Origin: Sipunculus nudus
Taxonomy: Eukaryota; Annelida; Sipuncula; Golfingiida; Sipunculidae
Direction: 5' to 3'
Assembly (NCBI GenBank): GCA_026874595.1
Contig: CM049312.1
Location: 25,971,956-26,035,955 of the forward strand
Length of the DNA stretch: 64,000 nucleotides
Both the position numbers and the translations under genes were made by a program. Of this stretch, positions 1-11,651 are shown in pieces (positions within the stretch are counted from its first letter, which is position 1; each line of letters starts with the position of its first letter). The notes under the pieces were generated by a model. The model did not search any database. It was given only the letters and a program-made list of their open reading frames with translations, and was not told where the DNA came from.

Positions 1-905
1 TATATCAAGCTTGATAATCATAAAACAACGTTGAGTTATGCAAGTAAAGAATAAGCGGTGGAAATACTGGAATTATTTATTTTTGCTGTACATAACATTG
101 ACCTAAAACCTAAAACTTCGGTATGATCAAAAGAACTCTAATTTTGACCTGCTGGCTTGCTGGGGTTGACATGTTAGTGTTAATAGTCACGGATGTCACA
201 TTCTAAAATACTCAATGACGGTAATAAATCATACGTAAGTCAATTTATGAAGATATAAATATTGTGAAAAGATGTGCATACCTTAGTTTTAATACTTATG
301 CGGCATTTAACACATGTTTAAGCATATTTAAACGACCATGGGTTTACGGATGTACATGTTTTCATTATCTTACTTCATTCTATAAAAGTATTGTGCCATA
401 TGTATTGATAAAAAAGAGAACAATGAGTATTACAGATATACCCCCTCAGTGTACAAAAGACTCCGCTCAATTATAGTCTAAGAGTCATAAGCGAAGAAAC
501 ATAATTAAAAATATATATATAAATGCACGGAACACTCTTGATAACAAATATATAAGACATATCCGTCGGCCTTGATCAGAGAACTTCGTAATAGGTGATA
601 ATGGTTTTATGTCTTGTTGAGTGGTCTGATGCTTTTTACTGTGCATGTTTTTTACAGGTGGATTGTTACAAATACATTTTCAAAAATAGGTTTATTAAAG
701 ACCGTGATTTTTTTGTTCACATAGAAGGCATGACATACAAACAGAATGCACTGAGATCGAAAAAAGATACTTTAAAGTAATCACCCTGCAAAATTACTTT
801 TGGATAAAATTAAAATTCAACCCTACTTCAGCATCTGCTTGGCTTAGTAGAAAAACCTCCGAAGGATGTAAATTATATATATCCAGCCACACAAGGGGTC
901 CAACT
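1..905. other. Non-coding stretch, nothing recognised
   Basis: AT-rich sequence with stop codons in all frames. The two short open frames (around 264-476 and 595-780) have low-complexity, residue-skewed translations and match no family I know. I see no RNA gene or clear repeat. Confidence 0.6.
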
Positions 906-911
906 ACGAAC

Positions 912-977
912 CTTTCAAGGTTCCTCACTCAGTCCACAACGAATAACATTTAAAGTTCCATACCGGAACCTTGAAAG
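912..977. repeat. Short perfect inverted repeat (13-bp arms)
   Basis: CTTTCAAGGTTCC at 912-924 is the exact reverse complement of GGAACCTTGAAAG at 965-977, with a loop of about 40 bases. The surrounding 880-1080 segment is enriched in further GAACC/GGTTC and GTTCC words, so this may be part of a decayed inverted-repeat element. Both arms are read directly from the sequence; the mobile-element origin is inferred. Confidence 0.5.
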
Positions 978-979
978 AG

Positions 980-2015
980 GGTCCAGATGGAACCTGTAAG
1001 AACCCCCGAGAAGTTCCTTAGAGAACCATATACTTAAGATCCAGTTTGAACTTTCAAAGGCTCACTATCTGTGCACTCTTTTTTATTCTATCAGGAACCC
1101 TTTTATCTTAGAGTAAAGTTTTATATTTTACCTGACATTTAACACAGGAGGTATATTGTACGGGATTCGACAGATCGAAATGGAGGTAAGTAACCACTCT
1201 TGCCGGATGCAAAATATGATTAAAAATCCTGTCCCAACCAGACACTGGATGTGCATGGAGAATGACTTATACCAGAAGTTTCGATGCCATTGATCAAGGC
1301 GCCAAAAGTCTGCCTTGTTCTTCTGAAAGAACGTCAATCGTGCCACCGACAGGCGGAGCCATATTCTGTTCACCTGTCCAAAATGCAGGTGCTGGCGAAT
1401 TGGTACATTGTGTTAGCTATCGTGGCACGTTCCTGCAAAACATGTTCCACGGTTGTTGTCAGGCTATATAATGGCCCACTTATACCTGTCTGGAAACCAA
1501 AAATAAATCAATGGATGCCTATAGCTGTTTTTCTTTCTTGTCAAATGGCTGTGACTTGTGACAGTGTGATCCAGCTGCTAAATTAATGTGTTTGTGTCTG
1601 TTTATTCACATATTTCGAACTAGCTTTAACCCAAGCATTTTACTGTCAAACATAAAAAAAATCTTTCTAGTTTTGACAGATGACATGTATATTATTAGAT
1701 TAGTTTGTCCATAAATTAAACCAGTATATTTAAAATTAATTTGAATATTTTATAAATTAATAGGTATATACTTATTTAGAAAAATAAGTCTTGATATTAT
1801 GTTTTCTTGGCCCAAAGATTTTTAAAAATGTTTCGTGCTGGTAGGTTGCATAATTAAATCATAATCTAGTGATTACATAAGGCGTTTATCTGTTTCTTTT
1901 ATTTCATATATTACCGTAAAGGTGCTTTTCCATAAGTGCGTAGTCCGTATCCGTAGTCCGCATAAATCGCTGGGTTGACTGTGTCCTGCAGCGAACAATC
2001 AACTTTCTTGCTAAC
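980..2015. other. Non-coding stretch
   Basis: Open frames of 60-100 codons overlap on both strands at 1128-1586 but resemble no protein family. At 1148-1185 a short segment is bounded by a CAG acceptor-like and a GAG/GTAAGT donor-like site, but there is nothing else to support an exon. Around 1935-1970 the words GTAGTCCG and CCGTA recur. No RNA gene is seen. Confidence 0.5.
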
Positions 2016-2019
2016 CTTG

Positions 2020-2290
2020 TTTTAGGATCTAAAGGTTTTTCTTTGTGGATTATTTTACGCATATATTAGGTGTGAAAATATGTTTCTTGGCCAACGGTCA
2101 GCCTTGGACAATTTTTGCTAATTAGCATAAAACAAAATGGCCGCCAAAATATACGATACTGAAAAAAAATACCATTATTACCTCAACATTTGACATAGAG
2201 GGTCAAGCAATACATCGATTCCAGGGTATTATGACCCAGAGAATTCAATTGTAGTGTTATTATATCCGTAATGACCCCAATTTTCTACCT
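2020..2290 (+). repeat. Dispersed repeat, copy 1 of an inverted pair
   Basis: This segment aligns with the reverse complement of about 4845-5115 over nearly its whole length. Shared landmarks in the same order are TTTTTCTTTGTGGAT, GGTGTGAAAATATGTT, TAAAACAAAATGGCCGCC, ACATTTGACATAGAGGGT and a GGGTATTA-GACC-AGAGAAT block. By eye the two copies are roughly three-quarters identical with small indels. No protein is encoded. This is a dispersed repeat family of unknown type, possibly a non-autonomous transposon; the ends are not precisely defined. Confidence 0.7.
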
Positions 2291-2294
2291 ACCC

Positions 2295-4840
2295 ATCCGT
2301 CCAGCGTCCTATAAGTGTGACTTGTTAGCGGGACTCGCATGATAAAAGAATGTGTTTTTATTGTAGAGAGTATTATGAAGGGTGTAGGAACGGACAAAGC
2401 TGTCACATGAAAAACTAACTGGTCTCTCAAAATTTTTTACATATGATTATAGTAGAATCCAAAAGCATGACATACAGGTGGGTCATACTTGAAATTCCCC
2501 TCCCCTCTTTCTCTGTGACCTTTCACGTACGTCTTTACATATTTTGTCAAAGGGTATTTAACTGTAAACTTGCATATGTGGCCGATAACATTCACATATT
2601 TAGGATAAATATTTTTATGTTTTACTTCCCTTGTTTGTTATTTGTTTGCTCTGTCTGTATCAGTATCTTTACTACAAATTTTGTATATAGGGTGACACAC
2701 AAGAAACAATCCTTTAACTTTGAAGACGATCCCCACTATAAGAGTTTTTCTTTACCTGATTCGAGGGCGATGGTCATTTTCTTCGGCGCCTTTGTTCTAA
2801 AACTTATCTGAGATCTAACCATGGGTTTGATAAATCGTGAAACACATTTTCTATGAAAAAATACAGCACAGTTTGATGAGGTTTCTGGCGGAATCTGTGG
2901 TATTTGACTACTTTCTAGTTTTTGATGATATTCTGGTTATGTATCTGTCCGGCTCAGATCACAAATATGTAGCAACGTTTAAAATTTCCCTACTTGATTT
3001 GTTAGTAATTTCTCTATGTGCCGTGCTGTTCCAACCTCTTCAAAGGTTTGTAAAAGTATAGACGCACTGTGCCACCAATACATCGATAAACATCTTTTGA
3101 GACACAAGCCTCTCTCAGTAAATGGAAAAAATACCTGTGGGTAAGGTAGGTACACGACCACACAGCTAAGACAGGTGGATCTCAGAATCTACCAGTATAC
3201 TCTCAACCCGACCGCAACTGACATGCACTCGCCCCTCCATTATTTACCAGAAGCAAGTATGATCTTCTGCGGGCTTTCTGACAAAAAAAAAACTTCATTA
3301 GAATTTTTTCTTGACCATATCCAGGATCGAGAGCAGGATAGGAGTTTCCAAGTCCAAGACCTATAATATTTCTCGCGATGAGCATCGATTTAGTGCCCTA
3401 AAAATTTCATTTAAAAATATATTAAAATAGTTTTTTTCACCCTGATATTCAGGCGTCCTATTCAAAACTGGAAATGCAAACAAAGAGGAAAAATAAAAAG
3501 AAAATAATATTATTACACACCAGACCTTGTATATTGAATTGAGCTTGTACAGCTGACATACGAGTTTGACGTCATTATTCAATAATTGAGTACGACAATA
3601 CATTTTAATTACGTTTCATAAAGCAATAATAAAGGAATATGTATGAAGAAATTCATTATTTTTTTCTTTTCTTATGCATGCGACTCACAGCCTCAGGTGT
3701 GCATTAATTTATATAGTCGACCATAATGAAACATCATCGAAACTGAGATGTTCTTAATATCAGTGTCGGAACCAGTGTCGTACCCGATAGCAAACTATTC
3801 CTTTTGATTAAAGCCGCCTTCCCCCATATAGCTTTTTGTATGTACAGGTTTCTGCTGCAATCCAAGGTCATCACCTTTTCTGTTTTCTTGGGAAATGTAG
3901 CTTAGTCATCCCCAAGCGTTAAATGTTGGCTTATTTAAGGCATATGAGTAATTATTAATGATTCTGTAGCCATTTATAGGCAGTTCACGGAAAATTATTT
4001 TGTTGTCTGCATTTGTAATTCAGCTATCATTTTATGAGGTTTTAATTATGTGTGAATCAATGAATTTGAGATATCATCTAACAGAACAAAATTTCACATT
4101 ACTTATTATGTTACGTGTTTCTATAATATGTGCCTGCTTAATATATATCATAAATTGCATTTAACCTGCCAGCTTTTGTGTGCATGAATGTGAATACATC
4201 ACTATGTTGCCGATTTGAGTCATGCATTTTTTAGGTTCAAAGTTTCAGAAAGGAATTTTTTTACCTACATTATGATGCATAACACCGACGGTAAACATTT
4301 TTCGGGGGCGCTTCATAAAACACTCCTATGACGCATTAATCATCGTTTAAATAAGTTGAGTTTTTTTTTTTTTTTACGCTGAAGCTGTAGGTATTCCTGA
4401 GATATTTAATAACAGAAATGACGTCAGAACGATGTGTTCATCATATTTGTTATTGTTATTTGTTATGTCATATTTTGCTATTGACTAAATTTGTATGTTT
4501 CCTTAATGACATTTAAAAAATCCAATAAAATTCATGCTCTTATGGTCACCTTTCTCTGAAAATCTGTTCAATTTAATACAAAATCTAAAGCATTAGTTTT
4601 TTCTGGTTTAGCCACAGAAAATAGATAAATGAGTTGGATTTGCACAGGCAAGTCGGCATAGGTGACCAAAGCTCAATGTATATCAGCTGTTTTCCAGAAC
4701 GTTTTATCATCTACATCTATACTTAAGTGTTTATTTAGTTTCATTTGTTACCCTCTATCTGCAGAATGCTTTGGAACACACGTTCTAACCAAATCCTGTG
4801 TTCAGTATATTCACATTTTTTTTTCAAATGGCAGAACAGC
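2295..4840. other. Non-coding spacer between the inverted repeat copies
   Basis: AT-rich and without a recognisable gene. Open frames at 2443-2811, 2837-3061 and 3361-3603 are rich in Phe, Tyr, Ile and Cys, as random AT-rich DNA would give. A run of 14 T lies near 4361-4374. No transposase motif was seen that would make the flanking inverted repeats a composite element. Confidence 0.55.
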
Positions 4841-4844
4841 TATT

Positions 4845-5115
4845 TTGAAAATAGTGGTCATTATGTCTACAGCAATACCAACATTGTATTCTCTTGGTCG
4901 TAATACCCCAGAATCCATGTGTTGGATCACCCTCTATGTCAAATGTAATTATGGCATTTTTTGTTATTTTAGTGTTATTTTTAGGCGGCCATTTTGTTTT
5001 ATACTAATTTGCAAAAAATGCCCAAAGCAGACAGCAGGCCTAGCAACATATTTTCACACCTGACATGTGGGCAAACAAAATCCACAAAGAAAAAAAACTT
5101 AAGACCCTAAATCAA
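4845..5115 (-). repeat. Dispersed repeat, copy 2 of an inverted pair
   Basis: Reverse-complement partner of 2020-2290 (see that entry for shared landmarks). A 133-codon plus-strand open frame at 4662-5063 runs through this repeat and is antisense to its conserved blocks, so it is best read as a chance frame and not a gene. Confidence 0.7.
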
Positions 5116-5119
5116 GGTT

Positions 5120-5840
5120 TCAATGAGTTCAGTGGCGGCTGGACTTAAAAGTATGCTTTATTAAATACTTTGGACCTGGATTCATTAATGGACCCTTCAG
5201 TTCGTATTTTTTTTCAGTTTGATAATAAATATGCTTTTATGTGAGGGCATCAATATTATACGAAGACTTTAACCTAAAGTAATTATAAAACCGCCCAGTG
5301 CCAGGAAAGAGAAAACTCGTTTTTTCCTAGTGTGAGATTCCCATCACGAATGGCATACATTACATTTGTGGAAGATAAGAAAAAGCAGAGTGATAAGCGC
5401 TAGGAGCGGAGCATTATAGTCAGCGTCAGACCGGCGCCGGGTTCAAGTTCGTCCACTAAATCCCATCACGCCATCTACATGATTTTTTTTACGGGATGAG
5501 TACATTTGTGTAGGAGACTTTTATGGCGACAATCGGTGGCGGATTTCGATTGTGGTAATCCCTTAGCCCTGTCTTGAGATGCTCTTGAGGGGGTGGTGCG
5601 TGCCACTCCTTCGTGCCTGGAGAACACAAACCTCCATGTCACACTTCTGTTCTGAACAGAACAATACACCGTCTCTGCACGGTCTGGTCTGTCAGAAATA
5701 CTCAGCATCCATGTGTCCATAAACATTCTGCAGGGGGATCCATCAGGCGATTTCAGAAACTGCACACTTTTCCTATTCTACGTCTGCTGGCAAGAAAAAA
5801 TAGGTATAATAACCCGAACACTAACACACATTTCTTTCTC
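5120..5840. other. Non-coding stretch with a weak tRNA-like B-box
   Basis: Around 5425-5460 the sequence has TAGTCAGCG followed by GGTTCAAGTTC. This loosely recalls a tRNA A-box and B-box (consensus GGTTCGANTCC), as left by an old tRNA-derived SINE. Two B-box positions deviate and no cloverleaf folds convincingly. The overlapping open frames at 5475-5936 have no family resemblance. Confidence 0.35.
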
Positions 5841-5846
5841 TCTCTA

Positions 5847-5848
5847 TG

Positions 5849-5880
<32 letters not shown>

Positions 5881-5887
5881 AGTGTGT
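5847..5887. repeat. Compound microsatellite (TA)n(TG)n
   Basis: A short alternating TA tract passes directly into a TG tract of about ten units, then an interrupted AGTGTG tail. It makes the adjacent plus-strand frame read as Tyr-Ile then Cys-Val repeats, which marks that frame as spurious. Confidence 0.95.
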
Positions 5888-6109
5888 AGGGGTATGTGTA
5901 TGTACTCAGACATGTTCACAGAAATACGTTAATTAAAACCCGTCCACACTTACGTGTGTTATTATATACTTAAATACCAGCGTTTTTTCCCTAAAAAATT
6001 TCTAGCTTTTTGCTATATGTAATAAATACAAAAATCTTCATAAATGTAAACAGGAAACCATCCCCATTTCCTATTTAAATATTTTACATCCATGTAACAG
6101 TGGTAACAG

Positions 6110-6560
6110 CTAGTAGGACTCGAGCCGGGACTCGAGTCAACTTTTTAGGGACTTCGACTCGAGGGTCCCCTGTTCTCTGACTTGTACTCGGTTTCAGAGG
6201 TAAGGCCTCGAGAAATCAGGTTAGGTACATCTGGAGTTCAGTCGAAAAAAGAAAAGATCTGTCAAGTGATACGAAGAGTTATGTACATGTGCGAACTACT
6301 AACATAAAATTAGAAAAAAAATACTATATATTACCAAGCTTTAGGGTATGTTATCAGGAGATGTTATTACACATTAAATTCAAATTTTGTGTATAAATTA
6401 ACATTAAACACAGGGTAATCTCAAAATTTCCCGTTTCAATTTCTTTAAATTAGGATATTTGTAATGGACTCGGAATCGGGGTAAAACTTACTCGGACTCA
6501 AAGAGGGTGGACTAAGACTCAAACCTGTAGGTTTCGGCCTTCAACTTAAGTGGCCCCGAA
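6110..6560. repeat. GACTCGAG-rich decayed element
   Basis: The left part (6115-6215) carries four CTCGAG words, three of them as GACTCGAG or GGACTCGAG-type units. The right part (6465-6525) carries GGACTCGG, ACTCGGACTC and GGACTAAGACTC words. The centre is AT-rich. This arrangement of related GGACTC words at two ends around an AT-rich core fits a non-autonomous DNA transposon, but I could not define exact terminal inverted repeats or a target duplication. Confidence 0.4.
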
Positions 6561-6564
6561 TCTG

Positions 6565-9130
6565 ATAGTGTCGTCTCGACAACATCACTGCTATGCAACC
6601 ATAATGGGTTAGAGGCGGTCTTTTCGCTTACTTTGCTGCACGGCATGCCAAATGATTCCTTCCTTGTTCCGTGTGCCTTTGGTCAGAGCATAAAGACTGC
6701 CAGCTTCTGTGGCCATAAAGGTTTCAAGAAAGAGTTTAAGGGGACAATGCACAGGTACCCGTTTTTCTCATTTATCCGTCTGGCAGAGAAATCTATAGCT
6801 TCTGTCTCTTTCTTCTCTATACTTCACTTGCTTCAATTTCGTTTTATCATTATCCAAAAAAGGCAGGAGTCTACGGTTTGCTAACATGAAAAGGTATGGA
6901 ACAGGCTGGGTGCAAAGCATTAAACGTGACACATCAAGGAAAGCCGCGGTCACCAAGGATACCGACTCCGCCATAAGAGGCAAAAAGCCAACTCATTTAG
7001 CAATGTTATATTTCCTCCAGCGAATAATAAAGTCTTCTGAGATTTCCTATCCAGGTCACAGCAAAACGGCCACAAGGTAGCTGTATTACCCGTTTTGCTT
7101 CTGATATCTTGTTCTTGATCATTTTGTTAGTATAAACGAATACTTAAGCATTGAACATGAACACCAAGAAACACAGACACCTCAAAGTGGGCCATTGAAA
7201 TTTGAAAAAAGAAAAATCTCTAAAATTCAAAACCGATTCCACTATTATGGAAACCGTCATTCTCAAGTTTCGTTTTGTATTTTTAATTGAGGTGTTCAAT
7301 GATAAAGGGCTTACCGAAACAAAAGGAGTCATTAAAAATGTAGTGAATCAAAATGTTAAAGCGGTCACCTATCAATCGCTGGAAACTCTAAAAGCAGACA
7401 AACAAAATTATTTTGCTACGGACTGTGCGAAAAAAAATATGTTGCGAGCGGTTGATTTTTATTTTATCATTCGGGACACAATCCTTTTTCCGTGAATAAG
7501 AAATAAAATATATATTACATTATAATCTTCCGTTTAAATATTGCTTACAGAGAGTGCTCAGTTAAAAACAAGTATCCTTTACAATAATAATAAAAAAAGG
7601 ACGAAACAGGACCAAATAAAACCAGCTTTCATATTTGCCCATGGGAAGCAATTTTTGGATTAAATATTTGATCTTTAGGCAGTCTGCTCAGAAAAGATAG
7701 CATATCAACAATCTTGTTGTCACAAAAAATATAAGTTTTCTGTCGACGCAGATTAGTTCACTACCAGAGGTCAAATGTCGTTTGTTATTATAATTGAACA
7801 TCTAAACTGCTTTTGAATAGTATTGCTCCTCACCACGATCATCTGTTAAATTATTAAACTGTAATGGATTTATTACCAATGAAAAGAACGGTGATTACAG
7901 TGCAAAACACTGCAAACATAAGATAAATTCTAAACTAAAAATGTTCTTTGTTATTGTTGGCATACAAAACATAGTAGAAACTATGCACAAATGCATAATA
8001 TGAAGTCAGACACCGAATGAAAGCAAATGAGGCCTTGGATCGGAACTGAGGCTGGGTTTACATAGGTTACGAGCATGCAGCAGGACAGTGCGGCATTACA
8101 ACCAGGTTCATTAGAGGAGGTTCAGCACGGCAGAGCGGCCAACATAATCAACAATCATATCCAACTCTCAGTTCTCAAGGAAACAGGGTTGTGACCTAAT
8201 TCCGCTGTATATCCCGGGTTGTCTATATCCAGTGGTCTGATTAATGGCAATATTAGGCTCAGGGGAGTGGTCCTGATAGGACTCCAGATTTCTAGGCAAA
8301 TAAGGTCACGGTGTCCTAATGGAGACGTGACGAAGTCGGGCAGCACTATTATATGCTCAGCGGAGGCGACCAAACGGTCTCATGCTCCACTGTATTTACA
8401 CGAATATTTGCTGACACCATGGATATGGACCAAATAATTTCCCCCTTATGGCTCTATACATACAATTATATTTTTCTACTCTTTTTATCATTTCCCAATA
8501 TAGCATTTCGTTTATTTTTATTTCATGAGCACATGAACGTTTCTAATGTTTTATCAAGATTGTTTTTGCCGAAGAATACTGTAATTATTCGTTTTCAATT
8601 TCTATTTTTCATGAATTGTTTATTATATACTCGTTTTTTTATTTTTATAAAACCACTTAACGGTATCTTTCAGAAGTATGATTGCTTACATCCTACATAA
8701 ACCTTATATTTTTAAACAGGCATTAAACGTATTTCGTATTGTCTGCAATTCTGTATTTGATGATATATGCATTTAAAGAACACACATTCATTAAATAAAT
8801 ATCAAATGTTTGCGCATTAATATACTTTGAAATATATAATGAAATATTATTATTCATCCGACTATTTAAAATTAAAAATTTCATTCTAAAACGTATGTTT
8901 TTTTTTTTCAACAATAGAACTTATCCACGAGCACACGCTCTGTGCGTAATGTTCGTCTGCGATTTTAGGGGCCAAAGAGCCAGCGGTGAAGGTTTTATTT
9001 CATGGAACAATACATAATATGACAGAGATTGACTTTTACCTCCCATGTAAGGATAAAATTACGAAAAAGACCGTGGGTTTTACAATGTCGCACGACAGAA
9101 TCAGGGTCGAGAAGTTGTAATGTCAACGAA
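6565..9130. other. Non-coding stretch, one island of balanced composition
   Basis: Most of this is AT-rich with no recognisable gene. Overlapping frames on both strands at 6633-7495 and 8353-8700 look random. The segment 8030-8420 stands out as GC-balanced and non-repetitive, with short open frames on both strands (8155-8437). Their translations match no family known to me, and a conserved non-coding element is as likely as an exon. Confidence 0.45.
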
Positions 9131-9132
9131 TG

Positions 9133-9564
9133 TTAAGCCGACCTGCTATCTACCAATTTTTCCAGCTGATCTTTGGCCGACCGGAAAAATCGGTAGACCG
9201 GTACCGCTTGCCCATCTTGTTTTTATAATCCGGCAGGAAAAATTGGCATTCAAATTGTTTGACGATGTCAAGGATTATCCGGCTGATTTTTATCCCGTTG
9301 GAAAATTCGGCAGATGTGATGACGGAACCGAAAAAAAAAAAACCAACTGATATACAACCTTTCTTTCCCTCTTTTGATCATTCCTGACGCCGTTAACAAT
9401 CCTGGAGAGGAAATCATATGAGACCAAATAAACAGAAAAATATGGCGATCTGTACGGAAAGTCGGTAGGTGTGCGGAAACTTGCCGGCTAAACTGGTAGA
9501 TTTTTCCGGCCGATTAAAGAAAATGACCGGCAAAATAAATCGATAGATAAGAGGACGGCTTTAG
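9133..9564. mobile_element. Non-autonomous DNA transposon-like element with long, diverged TIRs
   Basis: The left end begins TTAAGCCGACCTGCTATCTA and the right end, reverse-complemented, begins CTAAAGCCGTCCTCTTATCTA. Similarity continues for about 45 bases to GGCC on both sides. The interior is full of short CCGG, ACCGG and CCGGC words in both orientations, suggesting subterminal repeats. No transposase frame is present, so this is a MITE-like element of unknown superfamily. No target duplication is certain. Confidence 0.5.
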
Positions 9565-10735
9565 ACTGATGCTTAAGGAAAAAAATCAGAAACTAGCATT
9601 AGATGAAGACGGGAAAGACATTGACAGCTGTTTCGGCCATCTTTTTGTCGCCGTTTTGTTCATGTGAAATGGCGGACCGAAAGCTTTACTGTTGCGCTTG
9701 GTCCGATTATATCATTAGAATAAAGAAGAATAAATAAAATCGGTGTAATATGCATAAAAAAATCAGGCCAGTATGAAAAAGTATCCTACTGTCCGACGCC
9801 ATGTTCCGATTCGATATAAAATCACAGATTATATTTTGCACGACAAAAAATATCGATATATGGACATAAATCGATATGTCTTTTTGATGTGATGTATCGT
9901 AGTGTCGATGAGACACAATGTCTTCTATAAATACTAAATATTTAACAAATATATTATGCATACGTTTAATATCATGTCTTCGTTTTTAGGCTATCAGATT
10001 TCACTCATCAATAGGTGGACTTAAAACAAAAGAAAACGTTTTCAAATGTAAGACGATTTTACAAATTATTTCAAAATAGAATATTGCTATGTTATTTAAA
10101 ATTGTTTATTTTATATAAATATTAAATTCATGTTTGGCTTGTTTTATGTTATTCTGAAACAATAAAATTACATGAAAATTGCATTTACTAAGGGCATTAT
10201 GCGCACAGAAAGATGACTTTGTTCATCAACTTGAATCGTATATTGCAGTAGGTGCGTGTCTGTTTAAGTCGATCAACATCAAATCCCGATATACATATAT
10301 GTGAACATATAAGTGTTGCTTTTACATACTTTGACATTATGAAATGATTTTCTTTAACATATGCAGTCATATGTGCTGCTGCCAGGCACATGTAAATTTA
10401 CGTTTACAGGTGTTAGAGTAAATCGTAATATTTTGCTGCATTAATGATAAACATACGTTTTGTGTATAAGAAGGGTAAAATGTTATTTTTTATTGTATCA
10501 ATCAACTGTTTGCATTAAATTTAAAAAAAAAACTCGCTTTAGCGTACTAACACCATGATATTAAATCAAAGAAAGTATGGTTTTGAAGCAACAAGTTAAT
10601 AAATATTATAGTAGAGTAGGCAAAATAACTATACATTACATGTTCCAAATGTAACTAAAGTATTAAAGCTAGCTATTCATCTGCCTTTTATAAAGTTTTT
10701 TTTAATGGATAATTTGTTGATAACTCTGCGTAAGG
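9565..10735. other. AT-rich non-coding stretch
   Basis: No gene recognised. Open frames at 9707-9961 and 10197-10391 (minus) are hydrophobic and low in complexity, with no family signature. ATCGATAT words recur around 9845-9880. Confidence 0.55.
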
Positions 10736-10739
10736 GACA

Positions 10740-11140
10740 GTAGTTAGCTCCTGGTAACAAAAATTCTGTAATTCCTATGCGATGGATATATTTGCTATTT
10801 TATCCACAACTGTACGTAAGCACGGTATATGCACCAATGTTGACCAACAGAACAGCCACATAACCTAAAGTGGCTGGTTTAAATGTTGAAAAGGTCACCA
10901 TTTGCAAAACGCCCTTTGCAAACGCTCTAACCATCTGACTTGTTTCCAGAAGTCCTTGATGGAAGTGTTTGGATTATTTTGACCAGCCCCCTAGATGTTA
11001 TAAACAAGGGAACATAACCAAAAGGTTTCTGTGCGCTACGAGACAGGCGTTTTTTAACGATTTTGAGAAAATGTTCAGGGGATAATCATTAGTTGATAAA
11101 CAGTAGATGTCGGAATAGGCCCCTTTATGTGTGACAGGGG
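10740..11140 (+). mobile_element. Dispersed element family A, diverged copy
   Basis: Shares ordered blocks with 41985-42445 and 63530-63980: a GG-ATATTTG/CTTGTTTAT block, a CATTTGCAAA-CGCC-TTTGCAAA-C-CT block, ATCTGACTTGTTTCC, a TTTGGATTATTTTG block followed by a C-rich patch, and a right end reading GGCCCCTTTATGTG. It is more diverged than the other two copies. No coding capacity. The recurrent right end GGCCCCTTTA and left end TAAAGGGCC of the family look like short terminal inverted repeats. Confidence 0.5.
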
Positions 11141-11639
11141 TATTTGCAGCTGACGTTAAGCAAATGACCAATCAATAAATAATTTATAAATGCTTTTATC
11201 ATTCATACATGTATTATACCCCCAGTTCTTTTGTGTGCCAGTTTGTGACCTGTCTAACAATGTGAATTGCATTAAACCACAGTATTAAACCACAGTGACA
11301 GCAATATTGCACCAGAAAAAGGATTGATCACAGATAATTTTGTTTCAAAAATACACTTCAAGGTTGAATGTATAGTCACTGAACGTCTTCTTTATTTTTG
11401 ATGGATTTATTGTGAACAATATTTATAAATGAATAATATTATGATAATATCGGTGTTTTACGGGTTTTGATTAGTATTCAAATGCGAATCAGTCATATAT
11501 ATTATTTGCATAACCTGATTTGACATTAAATTTCTTATTTGTTTTTGTGAATATAATTCAGGTATACGAAAAAAATGAATTATTGGGTTTTAATGTATTT
11601 ATCATGATTTGTTTAGTGTTGCTTTTTTTTAATTGTTTT
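11141..11639. other. Presumed intron start of the UNC93-like gene
   Basis: AT-rich sequence immediately downstream (minus-strand sense) of the UNC93-like exon's splice donor. No conserved UNC93 second-half motif is visible in minus-strand translation here, so it is most simply intronic. Confidence 0.5.
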
Positions 11640-11651
11640 ACCTACCTTTGT
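11640..11651 (-). other. Splice donor of the UNC93-like exon
   Basis: On the minus strand the exon ends ...ACAAAG and the intron starts GTAGGTAAAA, a good match to the MAG/GTRAGT consensus. The exon's last base is 11646. It cuts after Lys340 in phase 0, exactly after the Asp-Phe-Thr-Lys block where UNC93A relatives continue into the next helix. Reading on through the intron gives only a basic tail of ten residues (residues 341-350) and a stop at 11613. Confidence 0.75.

Noticed and set aside
1148-1185. 38-base micro-exon between CAG and GAG/GTAAGT
   Set aside because: Chance splice-like words are common; no partner exon or homology.
4662-5063. 133-codon plus-strand open frame as a gene
   Set aside because: It overlaps a dispersed repeat in antisense, and the residue composition is that of AT-rich random sequence.
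5425-5460. tRNA or SINE head
   Set aside because: The B-box has two deviations and no fold or downstream SINE body could be seen; kept only as a remark.
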